Shown piece after piece: positions 9,040 through 17,961 of a stretch of DNA of 64,000 nt; position 1 is the first letter of the stretch; each line of letters opens with the position of its first letter. The notes beneath the pieces were generated by a model, which did no database searches, was not told the DNA's origin, and was given only the letters and a program-made list of their open reading frames with translations. The stretch spans positions 1,734,178 through 1,798,177 of the forward strand of contig NZ_LMMU01000001.1 in the NCBI RefSeq assembly GCF_001422375.1, read 5' to 3'. This DNA comes from Methylobacterium sp. Leaf99 (GTDB lineage: Bacteria > Pseudomonadota > Alphaproteobacteria > Rhizobiales > Beijerinckiaceae). A program made the translations under genes and the position numbers.

Positions 9040-10190
9040 GCGATCAGTTCCGCGTAGATCGCACACACGGCGCGGCTCACGGCCGTCTCCGTGAAGCCGC
9101 CCTCGCGGATGCGACGCCGCGCGGCGTCGCCCAGGCGCGCCACGAGGCCGGGATCGGCGGCGAGGCGCGTGAGGGCGGCGGCCAGGGCGGCGGGGTCGTC
9201 GGGGGGGACGACGAGCCCCTCGATCCCGTCGCGCACCAGGGTCCGGCAGCCCGGCACGTCGGTGGTGAGAAGGGCCCGCCCGCACGCGGCGGCCTCCAGC
9301 AGGGTGCGGGGCAGGCCCTCGCCGCCGCGGGACGGCAGGCAGGCGACGTGGTGGGCGGCGTAGGCTCCGGCGACGTCGGTGGTGGCGCCGTGCCAGGTGA
9401 TCCCGTCGCGCGACCACTCCCGCAGCGTCGCCTCGGGGATCGCCCGGCGATTCGACGGGTCGGGCGCGCCGTAGAGCGAGAGCTCCACGGCCACGCCGTC
9501 GGCGCGGGCGAGGCGCACGGCCGCCACCGCCGTGTCGACGCCCTTCGACCACAGCATCCTGGCCACCAGGGCGACCCGCAGGGGCGGGGCCGGCGGCAGG
9601 GGCCGGGTCGCGAAGGCGTCGGGATCGACGCCGGCGCCGCCCACGAGGGTGACGTTCGCGTCGGCCGGGTCGAGGCCGAGGGCCCGGGCGTCGTCGGGAT
9701 TCTCGAACAGGAACCGGGTCCTCCTTGAGGCGAGCGGTCCCCGGATCAGGCCGCGGAGCGCCAGGCGCGACAGGCGTCCGGTGGCGTCGGCGCGGGCGCC
9801 CAGCAGCCCGAGGCCGGTGAGGGCGTAGACCCGCGCCGGGATGCCCGCCATGGCGGCGGCGGTGCCGCCGACGAGGATGGCGCGCAGCGCGATGCAGTGG
9901 ACGATGTCAGCCTTCAGCGCCTTGAGGATGCCGGCGAGCTGGCCCGCCGCGTAGCCGGCCGCCATGGGGTTGAGGCTGGAGCGCTCGGCCTCCAGATGGA
10001 CCACCCGCGCCCCCGTGGCCTCGATGAGGGCGCGGTGGTCGCGCACCCGCGTCACCACCGCCACGGTGAGACCCATGGCGACGGCCGCCCGCGCCAGGGG
10101 CAGGAAGTGCGAGGCGAAGAACCAGTCCTCGGTGACGACGAAGACCAGGGTTTTTGGCGATGCGGCAGGGCGAGGGGGCGGCGTATCCAT
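9036..10190 (-). CDS. Glycosyltransferase family 4 protein
   Basis: A 384-residue GT-B-fold glycosyltransferase. The N-terminal domain opens TLVFVVTEDWFFASHFLPLARAA and the C-terminal domain has LRVALVARMLWSKGVDTAV, the donor-binding SRGGEGLPRTLLEAAACGRA (E-x7-E-like motif) and GCRTLVRDGIEGLVVPPDDP. Such enzymes transfer sugars from nucleotide donors to lipid or polysaccharide acceptors at the inner membrane. The specific acceptor is unknown, and no polysaccharide cluster is nearby. The start is the ATG at 10190. It is followed with a 4-bp overlap by the ETFB-methyltransferase-like gene, an unexpected partner. Confidence 0.82.
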   Translation of the reverse strand: MDTPPPRPAASPKTLVFVVTEDWFFASHFLPLARAAVAMGLTVAVVTRVRDHRALIEATGARVVHLEAERSSLNPMAAGYAAGQLAGILKALKADIVHCIALRAILVGGTAAAMAGIPARVYALTGLGLLGARADATGRLSRLALRGLIRGPLASRRTRFLFENPDDARALGLDPADANVTLVGGAGVDPDAFATRPLPPAPPLRVALVARMLWSKGVDTAVAAVRLARADGVAVELSLYGAPDPSNRRAIPEATLREWSRDGITWHGATTDVAGAYAAHHVACLPSRGGEGLPRTLLEAAACGRALLTTDVPGCRTLVRDGIEGLVVPPDDPAALAAALTRLAADPGLVARLGDAARRRIREGGFTETAVSRAVCAIYAELIA

Positions 10191-10232
10191 CGGCCAGCCT
10201 GTAGCATGTCTCACGGCGCAGGGAGTCCGACG

Positions 10233-10661
10233 ATGGCCACGACCGAGGGCCTGACCATCCGGCCGTTCGAAGCCGGCGACCGCGCGGCGGTGATCGCCCT
10301 GTGGCGGGCCTGCGGCCTCGTGGTGCCCCACAACGATCCGGAGACGGACATCGACCGCGCCGCCGGCCGGGCGAATTCCGACGTCCTCGTCGGCGTCACG
10401 GCGGACGGGCGGGTGGCGGCGAGCGTGATGGTCGGCCATGACGGCCATCGCGGCTGGCTCTACTACGTCGCCGTCGCGGCGGACGCGCGGGGCCGGGGCC
10501 ACGGCCGGGCCATCGTCGCCGCCGCCGAGGCGTGGCTGCGCGCCCGCGAGGTCCCGAAGGCGCAGCTCCTGATCCGCGACACCAACGCGGCCGTGCGCGA
10601 CTTCTACACAGGGCTCGGCTGGGACGAGAGTCCGCGCATCGTGATGGAACGCCGGCTCTAG
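10233..10661 (+). CDS. ypeA: YpeA-type GNAT acetyltransferase
   Basis: A 142-residue single-domain GNAT protein. The sequence IRPFEAGDRAAVIALW...VVPHNDPETDIDRAAG and GHDGHRGWLYYVAVAADARGRGHGRA follow the YpeA family closely in order and length (about 141 aa). The acetyl-CoA loop is ARGRGHGR. The ATG at 10233 has GGAG seven bases upstream; an in-frame ATG at 10206 would add nine residues. The substrate is not established for the family. It is divergent from the glycosyltransferase with only 42 bp between starts, so their promoters overlap. Confidence 0.82.
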   Translation: MATTEGLTIRPFEAGDRAAVIALWRACGLVVPHNDPETDIDRAAGRANSDVLVGVTADGRVAASVMVGHDGHRGWLYYVAVAADARGRGHGRAIVAAAEAWLRAREVPKAQLLIRDTNAAVRDFYTGLGWDESPRIVMERRL

Positions 10662-10738
10662 AACGCAGTGTCGCGCCCGGAACGCGGCGGCCCGGCCACC
10701 GGTTGTCGCCCTACGAAACCATCCGGGGGAGCAGGAGA

Positions 10739-11986
10739 ATGGCGGCGGATCGGGACGAGGACGGCACCGTCGCCGATCCGCGCGACGCGGCCGAGGAGGC
10801 GGGCCTCGCCTATGTCGACGACGCGACGCCGGGCCTGACCCGCCGCCGGAGCGGCACGGGCTTCTCCTACCGCGATCCCAAGGGCGCCGCCGTGCGCGAC
10901 GCGAAGACCCTGGCCCGCATCCGGGCGCTGGCCATTCCGCCGGCCTACACCGACGTGTGGATCTGCGCCCGCGCCAACGGCCACATCCAGGCCACAGGGC
11001 GCGACGCCAAGGGGCGCAAGCAGTACCGCTACCACGCCGATTTCCGCGCCGCCCGGGACCAGACCAAGTTCGAGCACATCATGACCTTCGCCGACGTGCT
11101 GCCGGGTCTGCGGGCCCGCGTCGACGCCGACATGGGCAAGGCCGGCCTGCCCCGCGAAAAGGTGCTGGCGACGGTGGTGCACCTCCTCGAGACCACCCTG
11201 ATCCGGGTCGGCAACGACGATTACGCCCGCACCAACAAGAGCTTCGGCCTCACCACCCTGCGCGACCGGCACGCCACCATCGCGGGCGCCGCGCTCAGCT
11301 TCCGGTTCAAGGGCAAGAGCGGCAAGACCTGGGACCTCGGCGTCAAGGACCGGCGCGTCGCCCGAATCGTCAAGGCCTGCCAGGATCTGCCCGGCCAGGA
11401 GCTGTTCCAGTACCGCGACGCCGACGGCACGGTCCGCGACGTGACCTCGGCCGACGTGAACGCCTATCTCCGCGAGATCACCGGCCAGCCCGTCACCGCC
11501 AAGGATTTTCGCACCTGGGCCGGCACGGTGCTGGCCGCCCTGGCCCTGCAGGAATTCGAGGCGTTCGACAGCGCGGCCGCCGCCAAGAAGAACCTGCGCG
11601 CCGCCATCGAGAGCGTGGCGAGCCGGCTCGGCAACACCCCAACCATCTGCCGCAAGTGCTACATCCATCCGCAGGTCCTCGACGGCTACCTCGAAGGCGA
11701 CCTGCTGCTGCAGGTGAAGGACGCCGTCGAGGACGAGCTGCGCCACGACCTCACCCGCCTGAAGCCCGAGGAGGCGGCCGTGCTCGGCCTGCTCCAGGCC
11801 CGCCTCGCCAAAGCGAGCCAGGCCACGCCGGCCAAGACCGTCGCCAAGGCCGCGGGCAAGGCCAAGGCCAAGACGGCCGGCAGGACATCGGCCGGACGGG
11901 ACGCGTCGTCCGGCGCCAAGACCCGCGCCAAGACCCTGGCGAAGGCGGCCTCGGACGCCGGGACGGCGGACCGGCCCGCCGCCTGA
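10739..11986 (+). CDS. DNA topoisomerase IB (poxvirus-like)
   Basis: A type IB topoisomerase relaxes supercoils by nicking one strand through a 3'-phosphotyrosine. The 415-residue protein has the N-terminal DNA-binding domain (GFSYRDPKGAAVRDAKTLARI, then IPPAYTDVWICARANGHIQATGRDAKGRKQYRYH) and a catalytic domain with RVGNDDYARTNKSFGLTTLR and the active-site Tyr near 308 in CRKCYIHPQVLDGY. A Lys/Ala-rich tail of about 55 residues (from about 360) resembles the basic extensions on high-GC bacterial DNA-binding proteins. The start is the ATG at 10739 behind AGGAGA. It stands alone. Confidence 0.92.
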   Translation: MAADRDEDGTVADPRDAAEEAGLAYVDDATPGLTRRRSGTGFSYRDPKGAAVRDAKTLARIRALAIPPAYTDVWICARANGHIQATGRDAKGRKQYRYHADFRAARDQTKFEHIMTFADVLPGLRARVDADMGKAGLPREKVLATVVHLLETTLIRVGNDDYARTNKSFGLTTLRDRHATIAGAALSFRFKGKSGKTWDLGVKDRRVARIVKACQDLPGQELFQYRDADGTVRDVTSADVNAYLREITGQPVTAKDFRTWAGTVLAALALQEFEAFDSAAAAKKNLRAAIESVASRLGNTPTICRKCYIHPQVLDGYLEGDLLLQVKDAVEDELRHDLTRLKPEEAAVLGLLQARLAKASQATPAKTVAKAAGKAKAKTAGRTSAGRDASSGAKTRAKTLAKAASDAGTADRPAA

Positions 11987-12107
11987 GCCCATGCCGCTGC
12001 GAAGCCGTGTCGTTTGGGCACGCCGCCCGACCGCAACCCCATCCGAAAACGCCCGTTGCCGAGGACGCGTCCGGGCCGGTTCGGCGGACGGACAGGGACT
12101 CCAAAAA

Positions 12108-13118
12108 ATGGCACGCATCGCGGTCGTCACGGGCGGGACCGCCGGCATCGGGCTGGCGACGGCGGAGCTGTTCGCCAAGCGCGGCTGGGCGGTGGCCGTC
12201 ATCGCCCGCGATCCCGAACGTCTGGCGCAGGTGCGCGACAGGCTGGCCGTCCATGGGCGGCCCGTCCTCGCCCTCGCGGCCGACGTGGCGGATGCTGAGG
12301 CCGTCGCGGGGGCGGCCGAGCGGGTGGAGCGCGAACTCGGGCCCATCGACGCCTGGGTCAACAACGCCATGGCGACCATCGTCAACCCGGCCGACCGGAT
12401 CACCCCGGAGGAGTACCGGCGGGTCACCGAGACGACCTATCTCAGCCAGGTCTACGGGACGCTCGCGGCCCTGCGGTCCATGAAGCCGCGCAACCGCGGC
12501 GCCATCATCCAGGTGTCCTCGGGCCTCGCCATCCGGGCCGCCCCCCTCCAAGCGCCGTACTGCGCCGCGAAGTTCGCCGTCACCGGCTTCACCGACGCCC
12601 TGCGCTGCGAACTCATCCACGACCGGGTCGGGGTGTCGCTCAGCATCGTCTACCTGCCGGCTGTGAACACGCCGCAGTTCAACTGGGCCCGCAACCGCAC
12701 GGGCCACGGCCAGTACGCCCCCGATCCGGTCTACGATCCGCGCCTGTGCGCCGAGGCCATCGTCGCCACGGCGGTGACGCCGCAGCGGGACGTTTGGGTC
12801 GGTCGCAGCGTGCTGATGATGCATGCCGCGCAAGTGATCGCGCCGGGCTTCGCCGACCGGAAGGCCGCCAGCATGTGGGACGCCCAGTTGACCGACGCGC
12901 CGGCCCCGGACAAGGCCGGCAACCTGTTCGCGCCCGTGCCGGGACCGGCCCGCATCGACGGGCGCTTCGGCGACCGCACGGAGACCACGCGCAGCGAGTA
13001 CTGGACCAGCCGCGAGCGCGACTGGCTGCTCGCCGGCCTCGGCGGCATCGCGGCGATCGGCTTCGTCGGTGCCCTGGCCCTGGCGCGGGGACCGCGCCGT
13101 TTGCCGCCGCGCCGCTAA
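12108..13118 (+). CDS. SDR-family oxidoreductase with C-terminal membrane anchor
   Basis: A 336-residue short-chain dehydrogenase. The Rossmann motif TGGTAGIG is at residues 9-16, and the catalytic set is Ser in IQVSSG and Tyr/Lys in YCAAK (YxxxK). The NNAM motif replaces the usual NNAG. A C-terminal extension beyond the standard 250 residues ends in a hydrophobic segment (WLLAGLGGIAAIGFVGALALA) and Arg-rich tail, so the enzyme is probably tethered to the inner membrane facing the cytoplasm. The start is the ATG at 12108. Substrate and cofactor preference cannot be read from the sequence. Confidence 0.85.
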   Translation: MARIAVVTGGTAGIGLATAELFAKRGWAVAVIARDPERLAQVRDRLAVHGRPVLALAADVADAEAVAGAAERVERELGPIDAWVNNAMATIVNPADRITPEEYRRVTETTYLSQVYGTLAALRSMKPRNRGAIIQVSSGLAIRAAPLQAPYCAAKFAVTGFTDALRCELIHDRVGVSLSIVYLPAVNTPQFNWARNRTGHGQYAPDPVYDPRLCAEAIVATAVTPQRDVWVGRSVLMMHAAQVIAPGFADRKAASMWDAQLTDAPAPDKAGNLFAPVPGPARIDGRFGDRTETTRSEYWTSRERDWLLAGLGGIAAIGFVGALALARGPRRLPPRR

Positions 13119-13238
13119 GATCCGAGCCCGGTGTTCGAAGCTGCGACCAAGCCGCGCCGCGCGGATGGATTTGCATTAGAGTAGACCGAATCGGCCGCGT
13201 TGTTTGCTGACGCTGCGGGCCGAACGGGAGGATGACCC

Positions 13239-14648
13239 ATGGACGTCGACGCGCTTCTGCTCTCGCGGATTCAGTTCGGCTTCACCATGGCCTTCCACAT
13301 CATCTTCCCGGCCTTCACCATCGGGCTGGCGAGCTTCCTCGCCCGCCTCGAAGGCCAGTGGCTGTGGACCGGCAACCCCCTGTACCGGAACCTCTACCGG
13401 TTCTGGGTCAAGGTGTTCGCGGTGTCGTTCGGCCTCGGCGTCGTGTCCGGCATCGTCATGAGCTACCAGCTCGGCACCAACTGGTCGCGCTACTCCGACT
13501 TCACCGGCAACGTCCTCGGGCCCCTGATCCAGTACGAGGTGATCACGGCGTTCTTCCTCGAGGCCGGCTTCCTCGGGATCATGCTGTTCGGCTGGGAACG
13601 GGTGGGGGACCGCCTGCACTTCGTCTCCACCTGCATGGTGGCCTTCGGCACCCTGGTCTCGGCGTTCTGGATCCTGTCGGCCAATTCCTGGATGCAGACG
13701 CCGGCGGGCTTCGTCGTCGAGAACGGCCGGGCCGTGGCCACCGACTGGTGGCAGGTGATCTTCAACCCGTCCTTCCCGATCCGCTACGCCCACATGGTGA
13801 TGGGCTGCTTCCTCACCACGGCCTTCGCGGTGGCGGGCATGTCGGCCTGGATGATTCTTCGCGGGCGGAAGGAGCCGCCGGCCAAGGTGGTGGGTGCCCG
13901 CGTCTCCCTGTCCATGGCCCTGTGGTTCGCGGTGATCTGCACGCCGCTCCAGATCATGATCGGCGATTCGCACGGCCTCGCCGTCCTCAAGCACCAGCCG
14001 ACGAAGCTCGCGGCCATCGAGGCGAACTGGGATCGGCAGGCCAACATGCCGCTGCTGCTGTTCGCGATCCCGAACATGGCGGAGGAGAAGAACGACTTCG
14101 AGATCGGCATCCCGAAGCTCGGCTCGTTCATCCTCACCCACGACTTCTCCGGCGTGGTGCCGGGCCTGAAGGACGTGCCGCGCGACCAGCGGCCCCCGGT
14201 CTGGCCGGTGTTCTACTCGTTCCGCATCATGGTCGCCATCGGGATGGCGATGCTGGGCCTGAGCCTCTGGAGCCTGGTCCTGCGCTGGCGCGGCACGCTC
14301 TACACCAACCGCTGGTTCCTCAACGCCGCGATGCTGATGACGCCGTCCGGGTTCGGGGCCGTGCTGTTCGGCTGGTTCACAGCCGAGATCGGGCGCCAGC
14401 CCTACATCGTCTACGGGCAGCTGCGGACGGCGGACGCGCACTCGCCGCTCACGGTCAGCGCGGTTACCACCTCCCTCGTGGCGTTCCTCATCGCCTACAC
14501 GATCATCTTCGGCTTCGGCTCGTACTACCTCGCCAAGCTCCTGCGCAAAGGCCCCGAGCCCCTGGAGGAGGCGATCCGCGGCGAGGATCTCGCCCGCAAG
14601 CCCAAGCGGCCGCTCTCGGCGGTCAGCGAAACGCTGCGCTCGGCCTGA
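13239..14648 (+). CDS. cydA: Cytochrome bd-type quinol oxidase subunit I (CioA-like), no subunit II adjacent
   Basis: The 469-residue subunit I carries quinol oxidation and the haem sites of a bd-type terminal oxidase. Residues matching E. coli CydA ligands are visible: His20 (MAFHIIFP), Glu100 and Glu108 (QYEVITAFFLEAGF) and His185 (RYAHMVMG); GWFTAEIGRQP occurs in the C-terminal half. The short loop after the first six segments resembles the cyanide-insensitive CioA subclass. A GGGAGGA sits nine bases upstream of the ATG. The usual partner cydB/cioB should follow but does not: the next gene is convergent and starts three bases later. Either subunit II is elsewhere or this is an orphan. Confidence 0.9.
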   Translation: MDVDALLLSRIQFGFTMAFHIIFPAFTIGLASFLARLEGQWLWTGNPLYRNLYRFWVKVFAVSFGLGVVSGIVMSYQLGTNWSRYSDFTGNVLGPLIQYEVITAFFLEAGFLGIMLFGWERVGDRLHFVSTCMVAFGTLVSAFWILSANSWMQTPAGFVVENGRAVATDWWQVIFNPSFPIRYAHMVMGCFLTTAFAVAGMSAWMILRGRKEPPAKVVGARVSLSMALWFAVICTPLQIMIGDSHGLAVLKHQPTKLAAIEANWDRQANMPLLLFAIPNMAEEKNDFEIGIPKLGSFILTHDFSGVVPGLKDVPRDQRPPVWPVFYSFRIMVAIGMAMLGLSLWSLVLRWRGTLYTNRWFLNAAMLMTPSGFGAVLFGWFTAEIGRQPYIVYGQLRTADAHSPLTVSAVTTSLVAFLIAYTIIFGFGSYYLAKLLRKGPEPLEEAIRGEDLARKPKRPLSAVSETLRSA

Positions 14649-14651
14649 CCG

Positions 14652-15323
14652 TCAGAGCGCGGCCGGAGCCGTGAACGCGGCGGGGGACGGCCCGGCGGCG
14701 CGGCGCACGGACACGGCGCCGTCGGCCTCCGTCACGGGCGCGAGGCCGAGATGGCGGGCCAGGGCGACGAGGTCCTTGAGGCGGCCGGTCTGGGTCTTGC
14801 GGCGCAGGTTGAGCCGGTGGGTCTCCACCGTGCGGACGCTGAGGTTGAGGCGGCGGGCCACCTCCTTGTTGCTGAATCCGGCGCTGAGGAACCGCAGGAT
14901 CTCCGCCTCGCGGGGGGTCAGGCCGTCCGTGGGGTCGACGGTCCGCGCCGCCGCGGGCAGGCCGGCCAGGGCGAGGATGGCGGCGCAGACGACGCGGGCG
15001 CAGGCGCTGCGGGCGACGAAGACATCGGCGCCGGCCGCGACCAGGCGGCCCGACGCCGCGGCGTCCAGGGTCTCGAAGGCGGCGAGGATCTTGAGGCCGG
15101 GACACCGCGCACGCAGGCGCTCGATCCGGGCCGCACCGCCGCCGGAATCCCCGGCGCCGACGATCACGAGGGCGACGGTGGCACCGGGCATGTCCGGGCC
15201 ACCCCGAATCAGGTCGGCCTCGCTCACCGTGTGCAGGGCGGGCTCGTGCTCGAGGACCGCCCGAAAGGTCGGCTCGAGCCCATACGGTTCGTCGACGATC
15301 AACACCCCAACGGCCTGATGCAT
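14652..15323 (-). CDS. LuxR-family transcriptional regulator with degenerate receiver domain
   Basis: A 223-residue protein with a receiver-like N-terminal domain (about 1-120) and a LuxR/NarL-type helix-turn-helix (LTPREAEILRFLSAGFSNKE then VARRLNLSVRTVETHRLNLR). The first acidic pocket residue is present (VLIVDEP), but the strand that should end in the phospho-acceptor reads VALVIVGAGDSGGG without an Asp at the canonical position, so classical phosphorylation is unlikely. The ATG at 15323 follows GAGGGGGA. The next leftward gene in this orientation lies upstream: the diguanylate cyclase ends 220 bp away. It is convergent with cydA. The regulon is unknown. Confidence 0.78.
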   Translation of the reverse strand: MHQAVGVLIVDEPYGLEPTFRAVLEHEPALHTVSEADLIRGGPDMPGATVALVIVGAGDSGGGAARIERLRARCPGLKILAAFETLDAAASGRLVAAGADVFVARSACARVVCAAILALAGLPAAARTVDPTDGLTPREAEILRFLSAGFSNKEVARRLNLSVRTVETHRLNLRRKTQTGRLKDLVALARHLGLAPVTEADGAVSVRRAAGPSPAAFTAPAAL

Positions 15324-15542
15324 GCCGCGATCCCCCTCATGTGCCGCCACGAGACACCGCAGCAGGACTGTGAGAGTTCACTTCAAGACTTGTTCCAGAC
15401 CTCCGTCGACGACGTCTTGCGCCGTTTCAGGGTGAACACCCACGGGGCCGGTGGACGATGGCCGGAGAACTGGCGCCGACCTCGCCGAACCCGTCTCGCA
15501 ACGGCACAGACCGGAGTCCCGATGGGAGAAGCGGCCGCCGGA

Positions 15543-16439
15543 TCAGCCGGCGCGGGCGAGGAGCAGGTCGGCGGTGGCGGTGACGACGCGGTTGCGGCCC
15601 GTCGACTTCGCCTCGTAGAGCGCGATGTCGGCGCGCTTGACCAGACCCTCCACGGTGTCCCCCTCGATCCAGTCGCTGACGCCGAAGCTGCAGGTGAGGC
15701 GGATCGGCGCCCGCGCGCCGCGGATGCGCAGGGCCTCGATGCCCCGGCGCAGGCGCCCGGCCAGGGTCTCGGCCTCCGTCCCCGGGCGATGCGGCAGGAT
15801 CACCCCGAACTCCTCGCCGCCAAGACGCCCGACGATGCCCTCGGCGCCGATCTCGCGGGCGACGGCCTGGATCGCCGCATCGCCGACATCGTGGCCGTAC
15901 TCGTCGTTGATGCGCTTGAAGTGATCGATGTCGAGGAGGATCGCCGACATCCTGCCGTGGTTGCCGACGCGCTCGGCCGCCTCGTGGGACCGCTGGAGGA
16001 AGGCGCGGCGGTTGAGGAGGCCGGTGAGCGAATCGGTCTGGGCCAGGCGGATGAGTTCGCCCTGCATGCTGGTGAGCCGGTCGGCGGCGCGCAGGCGCGC
16101 ATGCAGCTCTTCGGGCCCGGGCGGCTTCTCGATGAAATCATCGGCGCCGCTGTCGAGGGCCTCGGCAAGGTTCCGGGCGTTGCGGGCGGACGACATGGTG
16201 ATGACGTAGAGGGGCCGGTTCGATTCGGCGAGCAGGCGGGCGGACCAGCACAGTTCCAGGCCGCTCAGGGGCCGGACTTCAAGGCTGGTGATCAGCACTC
16301 GCACGGATGGGGTGGTCTCGACGAAGTCGAGGGCCTCGGTGGAGTTCGTGAAGACGCTGACCGTGTGCCCGTTGGGTTCGAGCAGGGCGGCGATCATCTT
16401 GAGGACCACCCGACTGGTATCGACGAGAACGATGTGCAT
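15543..16439 (-). CDS. Receiver-GGDEF protein, diguanylate cyclase
   Basis: The 298-residue protein has a CheY-like domain (1-120) and a GGDEF domain (about 130-290) with an intact active site GRLGGEEFGVILPH and the nucleotide-binding TDSLTGLLNRRAF...DIDHFKRINDEYGH. It should make c-di-GMP from two GTP in the cytoplasm. In the receiver the expected acceptor strand reads VLITSLEVRPLSGLE, with Ser at the Asp position by alignment from the following Gly, while the conserved Lys (FIEKPPG) remains. No RxxD inhibitory site is seen before GGEEF. The ATG at 16439 gives the canonical MHIVLVD start. Confidence 0.82.
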   Translation of the reverse strand: MHIVLVDTSRVVLKMIAALLEPNGHTVSVFTNSTEALDFVETTPSVRVLITSLEVRPLSGLELCWSARLLAESNRPLYVITMSSARNARNLAEALDSGADDFIEKPPGPEELHARLRAADRLTSMQGELIRLAQTDSLTGLLNRRAFLQRSHEAAERVGNHGRMSAILLDIDHFKRINDEYGHDVGDAAIQAVAREIGAEGIVGRLGGEEFGVILPHRPGTEAETLAGRLRRGIEALRIRGARAPIRLTCSFGVSDWIEGDTVEGLVKRADIALYEAKSTGRNRVVTATADLLLARAG

Positions 16440-16541
16440 GGCGTAGCGGCTCCCCGTATCGGGCAACGATGACGCCAAGAGATTAACTTGTTGCCACTTT
16501 CTCCGGTGGCGACTTGGCACCGCCGGAGCGCGCGATCGCCG

Positions 16542-16997
16542 TCAGCGCAGGGCCGCCTGCCGATGGGGGACGGTCACGGTGACGACGCGCGCGCCGCCCG
16601 TCGACACCGCCGGGGCGGCGGCCGGCCTCGCCGAGACCCCGGCCGTTCGGTTGCGCGCGACGACCCGCGGGCGCGCCGCCGCCCGCCGGCGCACCGTCGG
16701 GGCGGGGGCATCGATCACGTAGACCGTCGGCGTGCCGACGGGGGCCGGATGGATTCCGGCGACGGTGGGGACCCCGTAGGTGCCGTAACCCCATGCGCTC
16801 GGGACGATCTGGTCGGGGCGGGGAAACCGGGTGAGGGGCGCACCGACATAGTCGCCCCGGATGGCCGACCCGGCATAGCCGTAGGTCGAGACCACCGCGT
16901 AACCGGCCTCGTCGGAAGCGTATTGCGCCTGGGCGCTTCCGAGGGCGGTGCAGGACAGGGCGGCCCCGAGCAGGGCGGCCGTGAGGCGTGACGGCAT
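16542..16997 (-). CDS. Secreted hypothetical protein
   Basis: A 151-residue protein with a Sec signal peptide (LTAALLGAALSCTALGSAQA, cleavage after AQA near 24). The mature part is rich in Tyr, Gly, Pro and Ala (YASDEAGYAVVSTYGYAG) and ends with a basic, Arg/Ala/Pro-rich region. It has no recognised domain and is likely periplasmic or outer-membrane associated. The start at 16997 lies in the only ATG before the signal peptide. No operon partner. Confidence 0.65.
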   Translation of the reverse strand: MPSRLTAALLGAALSCTALGSAQAQYASDEAGYAVVSTYGYAGSAIRGDYVGAPLTRFPRPDQIVPSAWGYGTYGVPTVAGIHPAPVGTPTVYVIDAPAPTVRRRAAARPRVVARNRTAGVSARPAAAPAVSTGGARVVTVTVPHRQAALR

Positions 16998-17185
16998 GGA
17001 CGACGAACTCCCGTGCGGGACCTTAAGTCCTCGGCGGCATCATGGGAGACAAACCGCACGGCCGCACGGGTGTTCCGGACGGCGGGCCAGGGGAAGACTG
17101 CGTAGGCGGGTCGGCTTGCTCCGTGCGATGCGGATGCCTTCGCGCGAAAACCCCGCCTAGCGGCGGGGATTGTCGCGGGATCGCT

Positions 17186-17440
17186 TCAGCGGCAGGTGGT
17201 GACGCGACGGACGATCCAGCCCTCGCCGTCGACCCAGAGGCGGCGACGGGTGCGGCTGCAATTGGTCAGCTCGTCGTCCTCGGCCATGGCGGCGACGGCG
17301 GTGATCGGCCGGTTGGCGAGCTGGGTGACCTCGGCCGGCGCCTGGGGCGCGGCCGGAGCCGCCTGGGCGCCCGACAGGCCGGCCATGGCGAAAAGGACGA
17401 CGCCCGCGTTGAGGAATCCGCGCGTATGAAAGACCAGCAT
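17186..17440 (-). CDS. Small secreted hypothetical protein with paired Cys
   Basis: An 84-residue protein from the ATG at 17440 (the open frame begins at 17479). A hydrophobic signal (GFLNAGVVLFAMAGLSGAQA) is followed by an Ala/Pro-rich stretch and a C-terminal domain with LTNCSRTRRRLWVDGEGWIV and TTCR, where the two Cys probably form a disulfide. It is a periplasmic protein of unknown function, of a type common in Methylobacterium genomes. Confidence 0.62.
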   Translation of the reverse strand: MLVFHTRGFLNAGVVLFAMAGLSGAQAAPAAPQAPAEVTQLANRPITAVAAMAEDDELTNCSRTRRRLWVDGEGWIVRRVTTCR

Positions 17441-17623
17441 GCCTGAACCCCGACCGCGCGCCACCCTGGCGCGCCCCATCGCCGTCCGGAACAGGCACGA
17501 GACCCGTCCGTCCTTGCGATAGGTTAAATCCCGGCGGGCCGGAAGGGTTGCAGGAATTCAGGCGGTTGGATGGCAGAAAAACGTCGGCCGCCCCAAGATG
17601 TCAGTCCCGACGCGAACGCCGGC

Positions 17624-17794
17624 TCAAGGCGTCGCCGTCACCGTGATCATCGGCAGGGTCACGGCGAGCCGGGTCTCCCCCGGCAGGGTGCCGGGCAAGG
17701 CACCGGGCAGGGTCGGCAGCAGGATGGCACCGAGCCCGAGGAGCAGGCTGAAGCCGAGCAGGGAGACCTCGATGCCGCGATAGAACCGGTCCAT
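17624..17794 (-). CDS. 56-residue single-pass membrane microprotein
   Basis: The ATG at 17794 has GGAGGGG five bases upstream, a near-ideal ribosome binding site. The product starts MDRFYRGIEVSLLGFSLLLG, has one hydrophobic segment (about 9-30) and a Leu/Pro/Gly repeat (TLPGALPGTLPGE), and ends MITVTATP before TGA. It was found by reading the minus strand directly because it is below the usual length limit. The SD match, hydrophobic profile and clean stop support it; no family is recognised. Confidence 0.5.
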   Translation of the reverse strand: MDRFYRGIEVSLLGFSLLLGLGAILLPTLPGALPGTLPGETRLAVTLPMITVTATP

Positions 17795-17961
17795 GACAAC
17801 CCCCTCCGCCCTGCGTGACGCCGATCATCATCGGCGCAACTCCCTGAGGAAAGGGTAACCCGTCGCTGAATTTTTTGGAGGGCCGGATCTTTTCGGGATG
17901 ACCAGTCTTCGAACGCGCGCCGTCTTCGCGTGGGCGCAATCGTCGAAGGGACGATATCTCG

